A DNA stretch of 64,000 nucleotides from Verrucomicrobiota bacterium JB022 (GCA_030673845.1 JAUTCQ010000001.1:1-64000); one strand, 5' to 3'. Positions 54,832 to 63,575 are shown, counted from the stretch's first letter. Notes: a model not told the origin generated them from the sequence alone. Translations and numbers: made by a program.

Positions 54832-56922
54832 ATGCTGATCCGCCCCCTTACGCTCCTCCTGACCTTCGGGCTTTGCCTCGCCCTCCACGCTGCCCCTGCC
54901 GACCACGTGCCGGCGGAGGCCCCGCGCACCTGGGTGCCGGCGGGCGAGCTGCAAGGCTTCCGCGCCTTCATTGAGACGCCCGAAGGCCAGCAGTATTACG
55001 CCACGATCAAGCGCGACTTCGACGCCTACTGGATGGACTTCGCCTTCCCGGAAGAGCCCGGCACCTACGGCGATCCCGACCCCAAGAAGCGCACCGCCGA
55101 CAAGGTGATCCTCTGGCGCGAAGCCCAGGACGTGAGCAACCAGATTGCGACCGTGGCCGAGGCTGCGACCATGATCTGGCTCGTCGAAGGCGATACGCGC
55201 TACCTCGACAAGGCCAAGAGCTTTCTGTTGCAGGTCTGCGAGTGGGACCCGCGCGGCGTGACGGATATTTATTACAACGACGAGGCTCACTTCCGCCTCT
55301 GGCGCAAGCTGCCCGAGGTGTTCGACCAGATCCGCGACGAGCTGACGCCTGCCGAGCGCGAGAAGGTGATCGCGGCCTTCCGCGAGCGCGGCAACCGTTC
55401 GGTGGAGTGGATCAAGCGCTCGGGCATTGAGCAGGTGAAGCGCAACTCCGTCGAGCACAAGCCGAGCAGCCACCCGGTCCGCTTCATGGCCATGACGGGC
55501 GCCTCCGGCCTCGCGCTTTGGGACGACATCCCCGAGGCCAAGGAGTGGTATGCCTTCGCCTACGACTTTTACCGCGACATCTTCACGCCCTTTGGCGGCG
55601 ACGATGGCGGTTGGGCGGAGGGCACAGCCTACTGGCGCGGCGTTTATGAGCACGCGGTGTTTCAAGACGCCCTGTTGCTGATCGACGACCCGCTGGCCTA
55701 CAACCAGCCGTTCTGGCAAAACACCGGCTACTTTCAGGTCTACTTCACGCAGCCCTACTTCGCGACCGGCTTTGGCGACCTGTCCAATTCCGGCAAGTTC
55801 GACATCGAGCCGGGCGTCTACCACTTCGTGCGTCACCTTTCCAAGGTGCTGCAAGACGGCTACCTGCGCGCCTGGACGGACCTCTATGACGACCCGCGCC
55901 CCCTGCCGAGCGAGTACGACCTCAAGGAAATCTACCGCGTCTACCCCAACCTGACCGAATACGTGTGGCGCGACTACGCGGTGGCCGGGCGCAAGCTGCC
56001 CGCTGCGAAGGACTTGCGCGAATTGCCCAGCAGCCGCTACTTTGCCGACGTGGGTTGGGTTGCCTTTCACTCCGCGCTGGGCCAGCCCGACGAGGATATC
56101 CACCTGTCATTCAAGAGCAGCCCCTACGGCTCGTTCAGTCACAGCCATGGCGACCAGAATGCCTTTATCCTCAATGCCTTTGGCGAAAACCTCGCCATCA
56201 ATAGCGGCTACCGCGAATACCACCGCTCCAAGCACCACAAGTATTACACCCGCGAGACCCGCTCCAAGAACGCCCTGCTGATCGACATGCGCGGGCAGGA
56301 CACCCAAAACCTAGCCGCGAAGGGCGAAATCACGCACTACGAGACGGGCGAGCGTTACGCCTGGGCGCGGGGCGAGGCCAAGCAGGCCTACCAGATCCTG
56401 CAACCGCAGATCGAGTTGGAGCAGGTGACGCGCGACATCGTCTTCATCGACGACCGTTACTTCGTGGTGCGCGACGTGGTGAAGGCCGACGACCCGGTGA
56501 TGGTCAGCTACCTCCTGCACGCCGAAAAGCCCATCGCCAACAGCGATGCGGTCAACGCCGTGCACATCGTCAACGGGCAGGTGCATCTGGGCGTGCGTCT
56601 GGAGGCGTGGCAGAACGACTTCGAGTTCAACACCTGGCGCGGCTTCGATGTGGCGGTCGATCAGGACTATGTCGACCCCGAAGAAGTGGCCAAACGTGGG
56701 TGGCTGACGGCCCCGAACGTCGATCAGGAGCACTTCCGCGCCGACACCGCCGAATATTCGGGCGACGTCGTCATCTACTCGCTGCTTTGGCCTACCGAAA
56801 AGGCCAGCGACCTCGCCGATCTCACGCTGAAGGTGGTCGACCGCGATACGGTGGAGGTCCAGCGCCCTGGCGGCTCAACCGACCGCCTGCAATTTGGAGA
56901 AAACGAGATTCATCTGAAGTAA
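54832..56922 (+). CDS. Heparinase II/III-type exo-lyase (PL15/PL17-like)
   Basis: 696 aa from ATG 54832, with signal peptide MLIRPLTLLLTFGLCLALHA. The N-terminal half is an alpha-toroid (KVILWREAQDVSNQIATVAE, GWAEGTAYWRGVYEHAVFQD), and the C-terminal beta domain contains GSFSHSHGDQNAFILNAFGE followed by INSGYREYHRSKHHKYYTRE, the catalytic H/Y region shared with PL15 and PL17 exo-oligoalginate lyases. It probably cuts oligo-uronides to monomers in the periplasm. Last gene of the TonB-led run; a terminator follows. Confidence 0.85.
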   Translation: MLIRPLTLLLTFGLCLALHAAPADHVPAEAPRTWVPAGELQGFRAFIETPEGQQYYATIKRDFDAYWMDFAFPEEPGTYGDPDPKKRTADKVILWREAQDVSNQIATVAEAATMIWLVEGDTRYLDKAKSFLLQVCEWDPRGVTDIYYNDEAHFRLWRKLPEVFDQIRDELTPAEREKVIAAFRERGNRSVEWIKRSGIEQVKRNSVEHKPSSHPVRFMAMTGASGLALWDDIPEAKEWYAFAYDFYRDIFTPFGGDDGGWAEGTAYWRGVYEHAVFQDALLLIDDPLAYNQPFWQNTGYFQVYFTQPYFATGFGDLSNSGKFDIEPGVYHFVRHLSKVLQDGYLRAWTDLYDDPRPLPSEYDLKEIYRVYPNLTEYVWRDYAVAGRKLPAAKDLRELPSSRYFADVGWVAFHSALGQPDEDIHLSFKSSPYGSFSHSHGDQNAFILNAFGENLAINSGYREYHRSKHHKYYTRETRSKNALLIDMRGQDTQNLAAKGEITHYETGERYAWARGEAKQAYQILQPQIELEQVTRDIVFIDDRYFVVRDVVKADDPVMVSYLLHAEKPIANSDAVNAVHIVNGQVHLGVRLEAWQNDFEFNTWRGFDVAVDQDYVDPEEVAKRGWLTAPNVDQEHFRADTAEYSGDVVIYSLLWPTEKASDLADLTLKVVDRDTVEVQRPGGSTDRLQFGENEIHLK

Positions 56923-57000
56923 CGTTAGGGTAAAACGTCCGGGGGAAGACCAGATCCCCCTTTCCTTAGTACGGCTGAGGAAATTAGAAGGTAGGATGAG

Positions 57001-57036
57001 ACCGGCTGGCCAAAAGGGGGCCAGCCGGTTCTCGTT
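57001..57036 (+). terminator. Terminator after the exo-lyase gene
   Basis: ACCGGCTGGCC and GGCCAGCCGGT form a perfect 11-bp stem with a 7-nt loop, followed by TCTCGTTT. It lies 78 nt after the stop codon and closes the polysaccharide operon. Confidence 0.75.
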
Positions 57037-57053
57037 TAAGAGGGAGATGAATT

Positions 57054-57190
57054 TAACCATAAAAAGCAGAGAAGTCAGAAAAGGCTCCTCCTGTTCGGTT
57101 CCTTAAACAATTCTTCAATAAATAGGAGAAATCCGAATCAGGTCGTCCTTCTGCTGCCTTCCTGACCCGTTTTCTGCCTTCTCTGGTTAA
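57054..57190. repeat. Inverted-repeat element, CAGAGAAGGCAGA family
   Basis: The left arm 57054-57085 (AACCATAAAAAGCAGAGAAG) pairs imperfectly with the right arm 57159-57190 (TTCCTGACCCG, then TTTTCTGCCTTCTCTGGTTA). It is nearly identical on the right to the copies at 8243 and 29977, and again lies between convergent genes. Confidence 0.7.
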
Positions 57191-57207
57191 ACCCGAAGCC
57201 ACACCCA

Positions 57208-57810
57208 TCACGCCTCCGCCCGCTCGTCGTGGAGCAGCCAGGTGGCTTCCTTGATGTAGACGCGGTGGTGGTCCTGGAGTTCGCTGCGGTAGAGGTGGAA
57301 GGCCTCCACGCGGAAGGGCGGGGCGCTGAATTCGCGCTGCGCCTTCACAAACTGCCGCACGCTCTCCGGGCTGGCCTGGCTGACCCGCGCCAGCGTGAGG
57401 TGGGGGCTGTAGCGCCGCTTCTCCGGTTGGATGCCGAGGGCAAAGCAGGCGTCTTCGATCCGCTTCTGCAAGCCGAACAGCTCGGGATGGCCGCCGCCCA
57501 GCCCCGCCCAGACCACCTGCGGCCGCTGCACGCTCGGGAACACGCCGACCTCCTCGACCGGCAACATGAACGCACGACCGGCGACGCCTGCCATGCGCTC
57601 GATCACCTCTTCGGCCAGTTCGCCCGGCGTTGCGCCAAGGAATTTGAGCGTGAGGTGCATATTTTCGGGGCGCACCCACTGCCAGTTCTTCTGGTCGATG
57701 TAGAGGCGCAGCAAGGCCTCCTGCACGTATTCCGGCACGTCGATGGCGAAGAACAACCGGCGGTGGGGCAAGCGGGGCATCGGGCGCGCCGCATCCCTCC
57801 GGTCCATCAT
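57208..57810 (-). CDS. thpR: RNA 2',3'-cyclic phosphodiesterase
   Basis: 200 aa of the 2H phosphoesterase superfamily. The two HxT motifs are HLTLKF and HLTLAR, about 85 residues apart. RRLFFAIDVPEYVQEAL and VGVFPSVQRPQVVWAGL are LigT/ThpR hallmarks. It hydrolyses 2',3'-cyclic ends of RNA to 2'-phosphates. The ATG overlaps the stop of waaA (ATGA), so it is co-translated with it. Confidence 0.92.
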   Translation of the reverse strand: MMDRRDAARPMPRLPHRRLFFAIDVPEYVQEALLRLYIDQKNWQWVRPENMHLTLKFLGATPGELAEEVIERMAGVAGRAFMLPVEEVGVFPSVQRPQVVWAGLGGGHPELFGLQKRIEDACFALGIQPEKRRYSPHLTLARVSQASPESVRQFVKAQREFSAPPFRVEAFHLYRSELQDHHRVYIKEATWLLHDERAEA

Positions 57811-59231
57811 AGCCGCGTCAAATTGGGCGGGTCAGCCTGTTCGCCCGGGGTAGCCTTGGGAGCCTGCAGGCCCAGCAGTTCGCGGATGGCATCCAGCGTG
57901 CGGCGGGTCGCGCCTTCCTGCTCGCCAAACCAACTCCGCGCCTTGATCGACAGCTCCTGCCGCGTGTCGCCGTTTTCCAGCAGCTCCAGCACGACGGCCT
58001 GCAGCTCGGCCTCGTCGGCTGCGCGACGCGCACCGCCCGCACTCGTCATCGAGTGGGCGATCTCGCGAAAGTTGCTCATTTCAGGCCCCATGATCAGGGG
58101 ACGCCCAAAGCCAGCGGCCTCGATTGGGGTCTGCCCCTGCGTATGCGGCGGCATGGATTTACCGATCAGCACCACGTCGGCCAACTGGACCAGTTGACGC
58201 AGCTCGCCCGTGGTGTCCGCCAAATAAGCCTGCACCGGCTCGGGCGCCTGATGGCCCTTCGAACGCTGGTGGAAAGTCAGCCCCGCCTCGCGCAGCTCCT
58301 GCACCACGTCGCTGGCGCGCTCGGCATGGCGCGGCACCAGCAGCAGGCGCACATTCAGGCCCCGCTCCAGAGCCACCTTGGTGATGCGCATCAGCATGGC
58401 CTCTTCGCCTGGCCAGGTCGACGAGCCGAGCAAGACAAGCGGCAGGGGAGCTTTTTCCAGTTGCCCCTGTGCGCCCCAGGCGGCGGAACGATCCTGTGGA
58501 CCGGAGACCTCTGTCGAGCCGATAAAGCCCAGTTCGCGCAGCCATAGGCGACGCTGCATCTCGTTGAGCACCGGCTTCAGCTCCACATCGCACTTGATGT
58601 TGCCCACATAGTCGACCCGCGTCCTGTCGCCCAGCAATTGGCGGAAGCGCTCGCCGTCTTGTTGACTCGAAGCCAGCACGCGCGTCAGCCCGTCGAGCAA
58701 AAGGGGCCGGGCGAGCTTTTCCAGCGACTGGTAGCGGCGGAACGAGCGGTCGGAAAGGCGGGCGTTCATCAGCAGCACGGGCACGCTATCGCGCCGCGCC
58801 TGATGCAGCAGCTCGGGCCAGATCTCGCCCTCGGTCAGGATCACGATGTCGGGCTGCCAACGCTTCCACGCGAGCCGCCGGCACGGGTAAAAGTCGATCG
58901 GGAAAATCGCGACCAGCTCCACCTGGCGCTTGTAGCGCTGCCGGGCCAGCTTGTAGCCCGTGCTGGTGGTGGTGGTCAGGATCACCTCCAGATTCGGGTC
59001 GAGGCTCAGCTCCTTCAGCAGCGGGTCGAGCGCCAGAATCTCGCCCACACTCACGGCGTGCAGCCAGATGCGCTTGCTGCCGGGCAGCTTGTCCGGCTGG
59101 CGCGGCACAAAGCCGAAGCGGTGCCCGAAGTCGCGCGCGTAACCGCCACGGCGCACCATCCGCCACAGGTAATACGGCAGGCCGATGAGCAAGAGGGGCA
59201 AAAACAAGACCCGGTAACCCCAGATCAACAT
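57807..59231 (-). CDS. waaA: 3-deoxy-D-manno-octulosonic acid (Kdo) transferase
   Basis: 474 aa from ATG 59231. A frame running to GTG 59342 would start inside a repeat arm and is rejected. The N-terminal membrane anchor MLIWGYRVLFLPLLLIGLPY is typical. IWLHAVSVGEILALDPLLKE is the glycosyltransferase-30 opening with the catalytic glutamate, VILTEGEIWPELLHQARR is the second block, and PHTQGQTPIEAAGFGRPLIM the C-terminal nucleotide-sugar site. It adds Kdo to lipid A at the inner membrane, evidence for lipopolysaccharide. Confidence 0.93.
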   Translation of the reverse strand: MLIWGYRVLFLPLLLIGLPYYLWRMVRRGGYARDFGHRFGFVPRQPDKLPGSKRIWLHAVSVGEILALDPLLKELSLDPNLEVILTTTTSTGYKLARQRYKRQVELVAIFPIDFYPCRRLAWKRWQPDIVILTEGEIWPELLHQARRDSVPVLLMNARLSDRSFRRYQSLEKLARPLLLDGLTRVLASSQQDGERFRQLLGDRTRVDYVGNIKCDVELKPVLNEMQRRLWLRELGFIGSTEVSGPQDRSAAWGAQGQLEKAPLPLVLLGSSTWPGEEAMLMRITKVALERGLNVRLLLVPRHAERASDVVQELREAGLTFHQRSKGHQAPEPVQAYLADTTGELRQLVQLADVVLIGKSMPPHTQGQTPIEAAGFGRPLIMGPEMSNFREIAHSMTSAGGARRAADEAELQAVVLELLENGDTRQELSIKARSWFGEQEGATRRTLDAIRELLGLQAPKATPGEQADPPNLTRL

Positions 59232-59428
59232 GCCCTTCAACACATGCAAGCCGCGCGCCGCCCTCAAGCCGAAACCGGCCCGGCTCAGGATTTTGTGCGT
59301 TGGGCGGTAGGGTGAAGAATGGGAAGTCAGCCGCAGATTCACGCAGATGGGCGCAGATAGGAAGAAGATGCTGCTACGCCGTAACTTCGCCCATGCAGGC
59401 CGGTTTGGGTTAGGCAGGTGCTGCTGTT

Positions 59429-59557
59429 ATGACCAAGACGCAAAGTAAGAAACGGTTTGTTGGAGGATGTACCTTCTGGGCGGTGGCGGCTTGCTGCTCG
59501 GCCATCGGAGTTTTTATGTGGTTAGGACTATTCCAGATGCATGTGTCCTCAGAGTAA
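59429..59557 (+). CDS. Small membrane peptide, possible N-terminal piece of the pseudopilin
   Basis: 42 aa from ATG 59429 with one hydrophobic segment (CTFWAVAACCSAIGVFMWLG) after a basic start (MTKTQSKKRF). It overlaps the next ORF by 17 nt in another frame. The arrangement suggests one protein (membrane anchor plus GspG-like domain) split by a frameshift, or two coupled small genes. No pilin methylation motif is present. Confidence 0.4.
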   Translation: MTKTQSKKRFVGGCTFWAVAACCSAIGVFMWLGLFQMHVSSE

Positions 59558-59864
59558 CGAAAGCACCGCCAGCATATTTACCAACGCCAGCATTCAGGCT
59601 CCACTAACTCAATACCGTATCGACACCGGTTCTTACCCGACGACCGCTCAAGGCTTGGCGGCGCTTTGGGAAGCTCCGGCCGAGCATGCTGATAGCTGGA
59701 ATGGTCCCTACATCGACGCCCCGGACGATGTGATCGACCTTTGGAGCCGCCCGTACCAATATCGCTTTCCGGGAGAACGTAACGAATACGGCGCACGGAA
59801 ATACGACATCTGGTCCCTCGGCCCAGACTCTGACGATCCCGCCGACGACATCGGCAACTGGTAA
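59541..59864 (+). CDS. GspG-like pseudopilin domain protein lacking its own membrane helix
   Basis: 107 aa. QYRIDTGSYPTTAQGLAALW, WNGPYIDAPDD, YQYRFPGERN and YDIWSLGPDSDD match the C-terminal domain of the type II secretion major pseudopilin GspG, including the acidic calcium-site tail. The N-terminal helix is missing but lies in another frame at 59429. The gene is bracketed by inverted-repeat arms and no other secretion gene is near, so it may be a stray or mobilised fragment. Confidence 0.65.
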   Translation: MCPQSNESTASIFTNASIQAPLTQYRIDTGSYPTTAQGLAALWEAPAEHADSWNGPYIDAPDDVIDLWSRPYQYRFPGERNEYGARKYDIWSLGPDSDDPADDIGNW

Positions 59865-59925
59865 TCCCCATCCGCGCAAATCTGCGTCCATCTGCGGCTC
59901 AATTCCTGCCTTTCTTACTGCTCCC

Positions 59926-59962
59926 TAATCCGTGCCCATCCGTGTCGCATCCGTGGCCGGAA
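59926..59962. repeat. ACGGAT-family right arm
   Basis: AATCCGTGCCCATCCGTGTC with the following GCATCCGTGGCC is the right arm of the ACGGAT family (compare 42763). No matching ACGGAT left arm is seen on this side of waaA, so it is solitary or belongs to a decayed element. Confidence 0.6.
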
Positions 59963-60018
59963 TCCGCCGCGCCCACCTCCTCCCTTGACGCCCGGCGCGC
60001 ACGCGCTTGTCTGTGGGG

Positions 60019-62289
60019 ATGCCTGAAGATGCCGCCCAAGCGACGATCAGCGTGCGTCTGCTCACCCGGCTCGACCGGGAGCTGGGCTACCGCCTGCCGG
60101 AGGCGCTCGTCGGGCAGGTGGAGGTCGGGTCGCTCGTCAAGGTGCCCGTGGTGCGCCGCGTCGAGCTGGCGGTGGTGACGGCCCTCGCGTCGGATCCCAA
60201 TTTCCCGCTGGAGAAGCTCAAATACGTGCACAGCCTGGAGCAGCCGTTCCCGGTGCTGACGCTCGACTTGCTGAAGCTCGCCCAGTGGATGGAGCGCTAC
60301 TATGCGGCCGACCTCAACAGCATCTTCGAGACGATGATCCCCGCTTCCGTGCGGCGTGGGATGAAGGTGCAGCAGCGCGCGTTTGTCTCCATCGCCCGCA
60401 CGCTGGACGCCGCAGAACTGGCGCAGCTCGAAAAGCGGGCCAAGAAGCAGGCCGAGCTTTATACGTTCCTGCGCGACCAGATCGACCCGCGCCCGTTGCC
60501 CAAGGCCTTGATCGTCAAGCGCCTCAAGACCAGCACCGCCGTCGTCGATGGCCTCGTGGCCAAGGGCATCCTGAGCGAAGGCCAGCAAGTCGTGCAGCGC
60601 GAGGCCTATGCCGACGATTTGGCCGGGGCCGAACGGGTCCGCGTGGCCAACCTCGTGCTCAACGAAGAGCAGCAGACCGCCGGTGAGGCCCTCGTGGCGA
60701 GCATCGACAAGCGCCAATTTGTGACCCACCTGCTGCACGGCGTTACCGGCAGCGGCAAGACAGAGGTGTATCTCCATGCGCTGCGGCACGTGCTGGAGCA
60801 GGGTGGGGGTGTGATCTTTCTCGTGCCCGAGGTGGCGCTGACCCCGCAGACGGTCGGCCGCCTGCGGGCGCGACTGGAGGCGGCGAGCGGCGAACAGGCC
60901 GTCGTGTGGCACAGCCTGCTGAGCGACGGCGAACGCTACGACGCCTGGCACGCGCTCTCGACCGGCGAAGCTCGGGTGGTGGTGGGCGCACGATCCGCCG
61001 TGTTCGCGCCGATCAAGGACTTGCGGCTGATCATCGTCGATGAAGAGCACGAGCCCGCCTACAAGCAGGAGGAGACGCCCCGCTATCATGGGCGCGATGT
61101 GGCGGTCTATCGCGGCTTCATCAACCAGGCCACCGTCGTGCTCGGCTCGGCGACCCCTGCGTTGGAGAGCCTGCACAACGCCTCGCAGGGCAAATACCAG
61201 ATCAACCACCTTCGCCAGCGGGTCGACAACCGCCAGTTGCCGCTCGTGCACGTGGTCGACATGAAGCGCGAGCAATACAAGAGCAAGGGGCCGCCGCTCT
61301 TCAGCCGTCTGCTGGCCGACAAACTCTATGACCGTCTCGAAAAGGGCGAGCAGTCGATCCTCTTTATCAACCGCCGGGGCTACGATTCCAGCGTGCGCTG
61401 CCCGGACTGCGGCTGGGTGGCCTACTGCGACCATTGCGCGATCACCCTCACGCACCACCGGCACGACAACCACTTGCGCTGCCACCTGTGCGGGGCCGAG
61501 CATCCGGTGCCGAACGTTTGCCCCGAGTGCAAGAGCCCGAAGATCCACTATCGTGGCTCCGGCACGCAGAAGATCGAGGACTTTGCGCGTCGCCTGCTAC
61601 CGAGCGCCCGCGTGCTGCGGATCGACGCCGACACGATGCAGCAGAAGCACAAATTCCGCGAAGTGCTGGCCGACTTCCGCGCGGGCAAGGTCGACATCCT
61701 TGTCGGCACCCAAATGATCGCCAAGGGTCTCGATTTCCCCAACGTGACCCTCGTCGGCCTGCTCGATGCCGACCTGACGATGCACTTGCCCGACTTCCGC
61801 TCGATGGAGCGCACCTTCCAGCTACTCGTGCAGGTAGCCGGGCGGGCAGGGCGAGGCGAACGCGCCGGGGAGGTGGTCGTACAGACTTATCTGCCGCACT
61901 CCGAGCCCATCCAGTTCGGACGCCAACAGGACTTCGACGGTTTTGCGAAGGACGAGCTGGAGCGGCGCCGCGAGTTCGAATACCCGCCCTACCGCCACCT
62001 CGTCCACCACCTCCTGCGCGGCCCCAATCCCGACAAGGTGGCCTTTTACGCCAAGGAATGGGTCAAGCACATCGAGCAAGAGCTGCTGCCGCACGACCCA
62101 ACGCTGGAGATCCGCGGGCCCGCGCCCTGCCCGGTGGAGAAGATCAAGGACCACTACCGCTTCCAGATCTGGTATTTCACCCCCAGCGCCGCCCGCCTCG
62201 TGCCCAAGCTCAACGCCCTGCGCCAGTCCTTCAAGTGGGACTCCGAGGTGATCGAGATCCTCGACGTGGACGCGGTGAACCTGATTTAG
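60019..62289 (+). CDS. priA: Primosomal protein N' (replication restart helicase PriA)
   Basis: 756 aa from ATG 60019 (a TTG at 60007 is also in frame). Walker A is GVTGSGKTEVYL, Walker B DEEH lies in LIIVDEEHEPAYKQEE, and the helicase continues with LGSATPALES and VAGRAGRGERAGEVVVQTY. The zinc-binding cysteines are in VRCPDCGWVAYCDHC and RCHLCGAE with PNVCPECKS. It reloads the replicative helicase at stalled forks. The N-terminal 3'-binding domain (ISVRLLTRLDRELGYRLPEA) is present and length is normal. Confidence 0.95.
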   Translation: MPEDAAQATISVRLLTRLDRELGYRLPEALVGQVEVGSLVKVPVVRRVELAVVTALASDPNFPLEKLKYVHSLEQPFPVLTLDLLKLAQWMERYYAADLNSIFETMIPASVRRGMKVQQRAFVSIARTLDAAELAQLEKRAKKQAELYTFLRDQIDPRPLPKALIVKRLKTSTAVVDGLVAKGILSEGQQVVQREAYADDLAGAERVRVANLVLNEEQQTAGEALVASIDKRQFVTHLLHGVTGSGKTEVYLHALRHVLEQGGGVIFLVPEVALTPQTVGRLRARLEAASGEQAVVWHSLLSDGERYDAWHALSTGEARVVVGARSAVFAPIKDLRLIIVDEEHEPAYKQEETPRYHGRDVAVYRGFINQATVVLGSATPALESLHNASQGKYQINHLRQRVDNRQLPLVHVVDMKREQYKSKGPPLFSRLLADKLYDRLEKGEQSILFINRRGYDSSVRCPDCGWVAYCDHCAITLTHHRHDNHLRCHLCGAEHPVPNVCPECKSPKIHYRGSGTQKIEDFARRLLPSARVLRIDADTMQQKHKFREVLADFRAGKVDILVGTQMIAKGLDFPNVTLVGLLDADLTMHLPDFRSMERTFQLLVQVAGRAGRGERAGEVVVQTYLPHSEPIQFGRQQDFDGFAKDELERRREFEYPPYRHLVHHLLRGPNPDKVAFYAKEWVKHIEQELLPHDPTLEIRGPAPCPVEKIKDHYRFQIWYFTPSAARLVPKLNALRQSFKWDSEVIEILDVDAVNLI

Positions 62290-62317
62290 TATCCAGTTGA
62301 TTGGACCTTTTCCCAGT

Positions 62318-62533
62318 GGCACCCCTCCAGGGTGCAGACTCTAGCTCGGTCCTATCCGGTGGTGTCGGACGCCAAGCGTCCTCGACCACCGGCTATGTCG
62401 TTGGCATCCCGCCGGGATGCTGCATCATCCAGCAAGCCAGAGGCTTGCTAGCTCGTAGCCTGGGGTTGAGGTCCGCATCAGCGGACCGACACCCCAGGTT
62501 ATCAAGGTCAAGAAAGCACCCTGGAGGGGTACC
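62318..62533. repeat. Multi-hairpin 216-bp element with outer inverted repeat
   Basis: The outer arms GGCACCCCTCCAGGGTGC (62318) and GCACCCTGGAGGGGTACC (62516) are reverse complements with one mismatch. Inside are five stems: GCACCC/GGGTGC at 62319-62335, CCGGTGGT/ACCACCGG enclosing GGACGC/GCGTCC at 62356-62392, GCATCCC/GGGATGC at 62404-62420, AGCAAGCC/GGCTTGCT at 62431-62449, and CCTGGGGT/ACCCCAGG enclosing GGTCCGC/GCGGACC at 62459-62498. No ORF is inside. It occupies most of the 380-nt gap after priA. Confidence 0.8.
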
Positions 62534-62610
62534 ACCAAAGAATTGGCAAACGGTCAGATGGGTAAGACCTGTTTCCGTCTTTATCCACTCAACGAGACAC
62601 GAGCGGACAC

Positions 62611-62642
62611 AAAAAAGCCGCTCCCGAAGCACGGAAGCGGCC
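62611..62642 (-). terminator. Terminator of the PEP-CTERM gene at 62670
   Basis: On the minus strand GGCCGCTTCCG and CGGGAGCGGC form the stem (one mismatch), followed by TTTTTT. It lies 27 nt past the gene's stop. A near copy lies at 63516-63548. Confidence 0.85.
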
Positions 62643-62669
62643 GATCTTGAAAATCGAATCGTCGAGCTT

Positions 62670-63296
62670 TTACGCCTTGCGACGACGCCAGAAGGCGAAG
62701 CCGAGCGTGGCGAGGCCGGCGAGCGCGGCATAGGTGCTGGGCTCGGGCACGACAGGGGTGGGTTCGGGTGCCCCGTTGGCGCTGATATTGCCGCTCATGC
62801 GGGATGCAAACATGCTGGCCAGAAAAACATCACCCGTAAACTCACCGATGCCGGCGGGATTGAACTCGGGTTCAGGATCAAATTCAATGCTGGTGGCGAA
62901 GAAGGTGAGGGTGTCGCCGACGCTGACAAAAATGCTGTCGATCGCAAGAATGCCGTCGTATGCGCTCAGGTCGTTCCAATCGCTGTACACGCTGTCATAG
63001 AGATAGTAGGCGCCGGCTGAGAGGACGGGTCCGTCGTTGATCTGATAGGAGATCGAACCGGAGGAGTAAGCCAACCTCTGGGTGGTATAGCTTGCTGACC
63101 ATTCATCGAAAGCGATGTAATCGACCGTGCCATCGGTCGAGATGGTGAAAGTCAGGTCGTTGGTGAACTCGAGCGTGCCTCCGGTGGTGAGAATCTCGGG
63201 GCTGAGGTTGATGGCGCCATAGGCAGTCGAAGCCGCGACAGCGGCGAGTGAGACAGCGGCAACGACCGCGATGCGTGTTTGGAGCGACATGGACAT
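62670..63296 (-). CDS. PEP-CTERM sorting-domain protein
   Basis: 208 aa. Signal peptide MSMSLQTRIAVVAAVSLAAV and further to TAYGA. The exported domain (LTFTISTDGTVDYIAFDEWS, LSAGAYYLYDSVYSDWNDLS) is beta-rich and unassigned. The PEP-CTERM signal VPEPSTYAALAGLATLGFAF then WRRRKA is almost identical to that of the next gene at 63576, so the two are tandem relatives at least at their 3' ends. No exosortase is in the window. Confidence 0.86.
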   Translation of the reverse strand: MSMSLQTRIAVVAAVSLAAVAASTAYGAINLSPEILTTGGTLEFTNDLTFTISTDGTVDYIAFDEWSASYTTQRLAYSSGSISYQINDGPVLSAGAYYLYDSVYSDWNDLSAYDGILAIDSIFVSVGDTLTFFATSIEFDPEPEFNPAGIGEFTGDVFLASMFASRMSGNISANGAPEPTPVVPEPSTYAALAGLATLGFAFWRRRKA

Positions 63297-63515
63297 ATTG
63301 GTTTATGAGATGCGGGCTCTCGCCAAGACAACGGCTAATTGTCTTGATGCCCTTGGAGCTAGATCGGTCAATGTCCCTTACGCCTCGGCAGACTTATTGT
63401 TATTTACAATTTTTTGCTTCTATTTACCACGTAAGGGCGGATGTCCGCTGCGTCGTGAAGCCGACGTGGGTCTTTTCCGGATTATCGTTCTCCCTTGCAG
63501 GCCTTAGGTGGAGCG

Positions 63516-63548
63516 CAAAAAAGCCGCTCCCGAATTACGGAAGCGGCT
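63516..63548 (-). terminator. Terminator of the PEP-CTERM gene at 63576
   Basis: Minus-strand stem from AGCCGCTTCCG and CGGGAGCGGCT with loop TAATT, then TTTTTT. The sequence is nearly the same as the terminator at 62611, showing that the duplicated unit includes the terminator. The gap 63297-63515 between the two genes holds nothing else clear. Confidence 0.85.
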
Positions 63549-63575
63549 GTTCTTGAAAATCGAATCGCCGACCTT

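Larger units (their letters stand above)
59328..59900. repeat. GCGGAT/GCAGAT-family arms bracketing a pseudopilin-like gene
   Basis: The left arm 59328-59361 (CAGCCGCAGATTCACGCAGA, then GGCGCAGATAG) pairs with the right arm 59867-59900 (ATCTGCGTCCATCTGCGGCT). The arms are over 500 nt apart, the only such pair in the window with a coding sequence inside. Elsewhere the gap is 10-80 nt. Confidence 0.6.

Noticed and set aside
59232-59342. Longer N-terminus for waaA starting at GTG 59342
   Set aside because: The start would lie inside a repeat arm and the extra 37 residues do not resemble the family; ATG 59231 begins the conserved membrane anchor.
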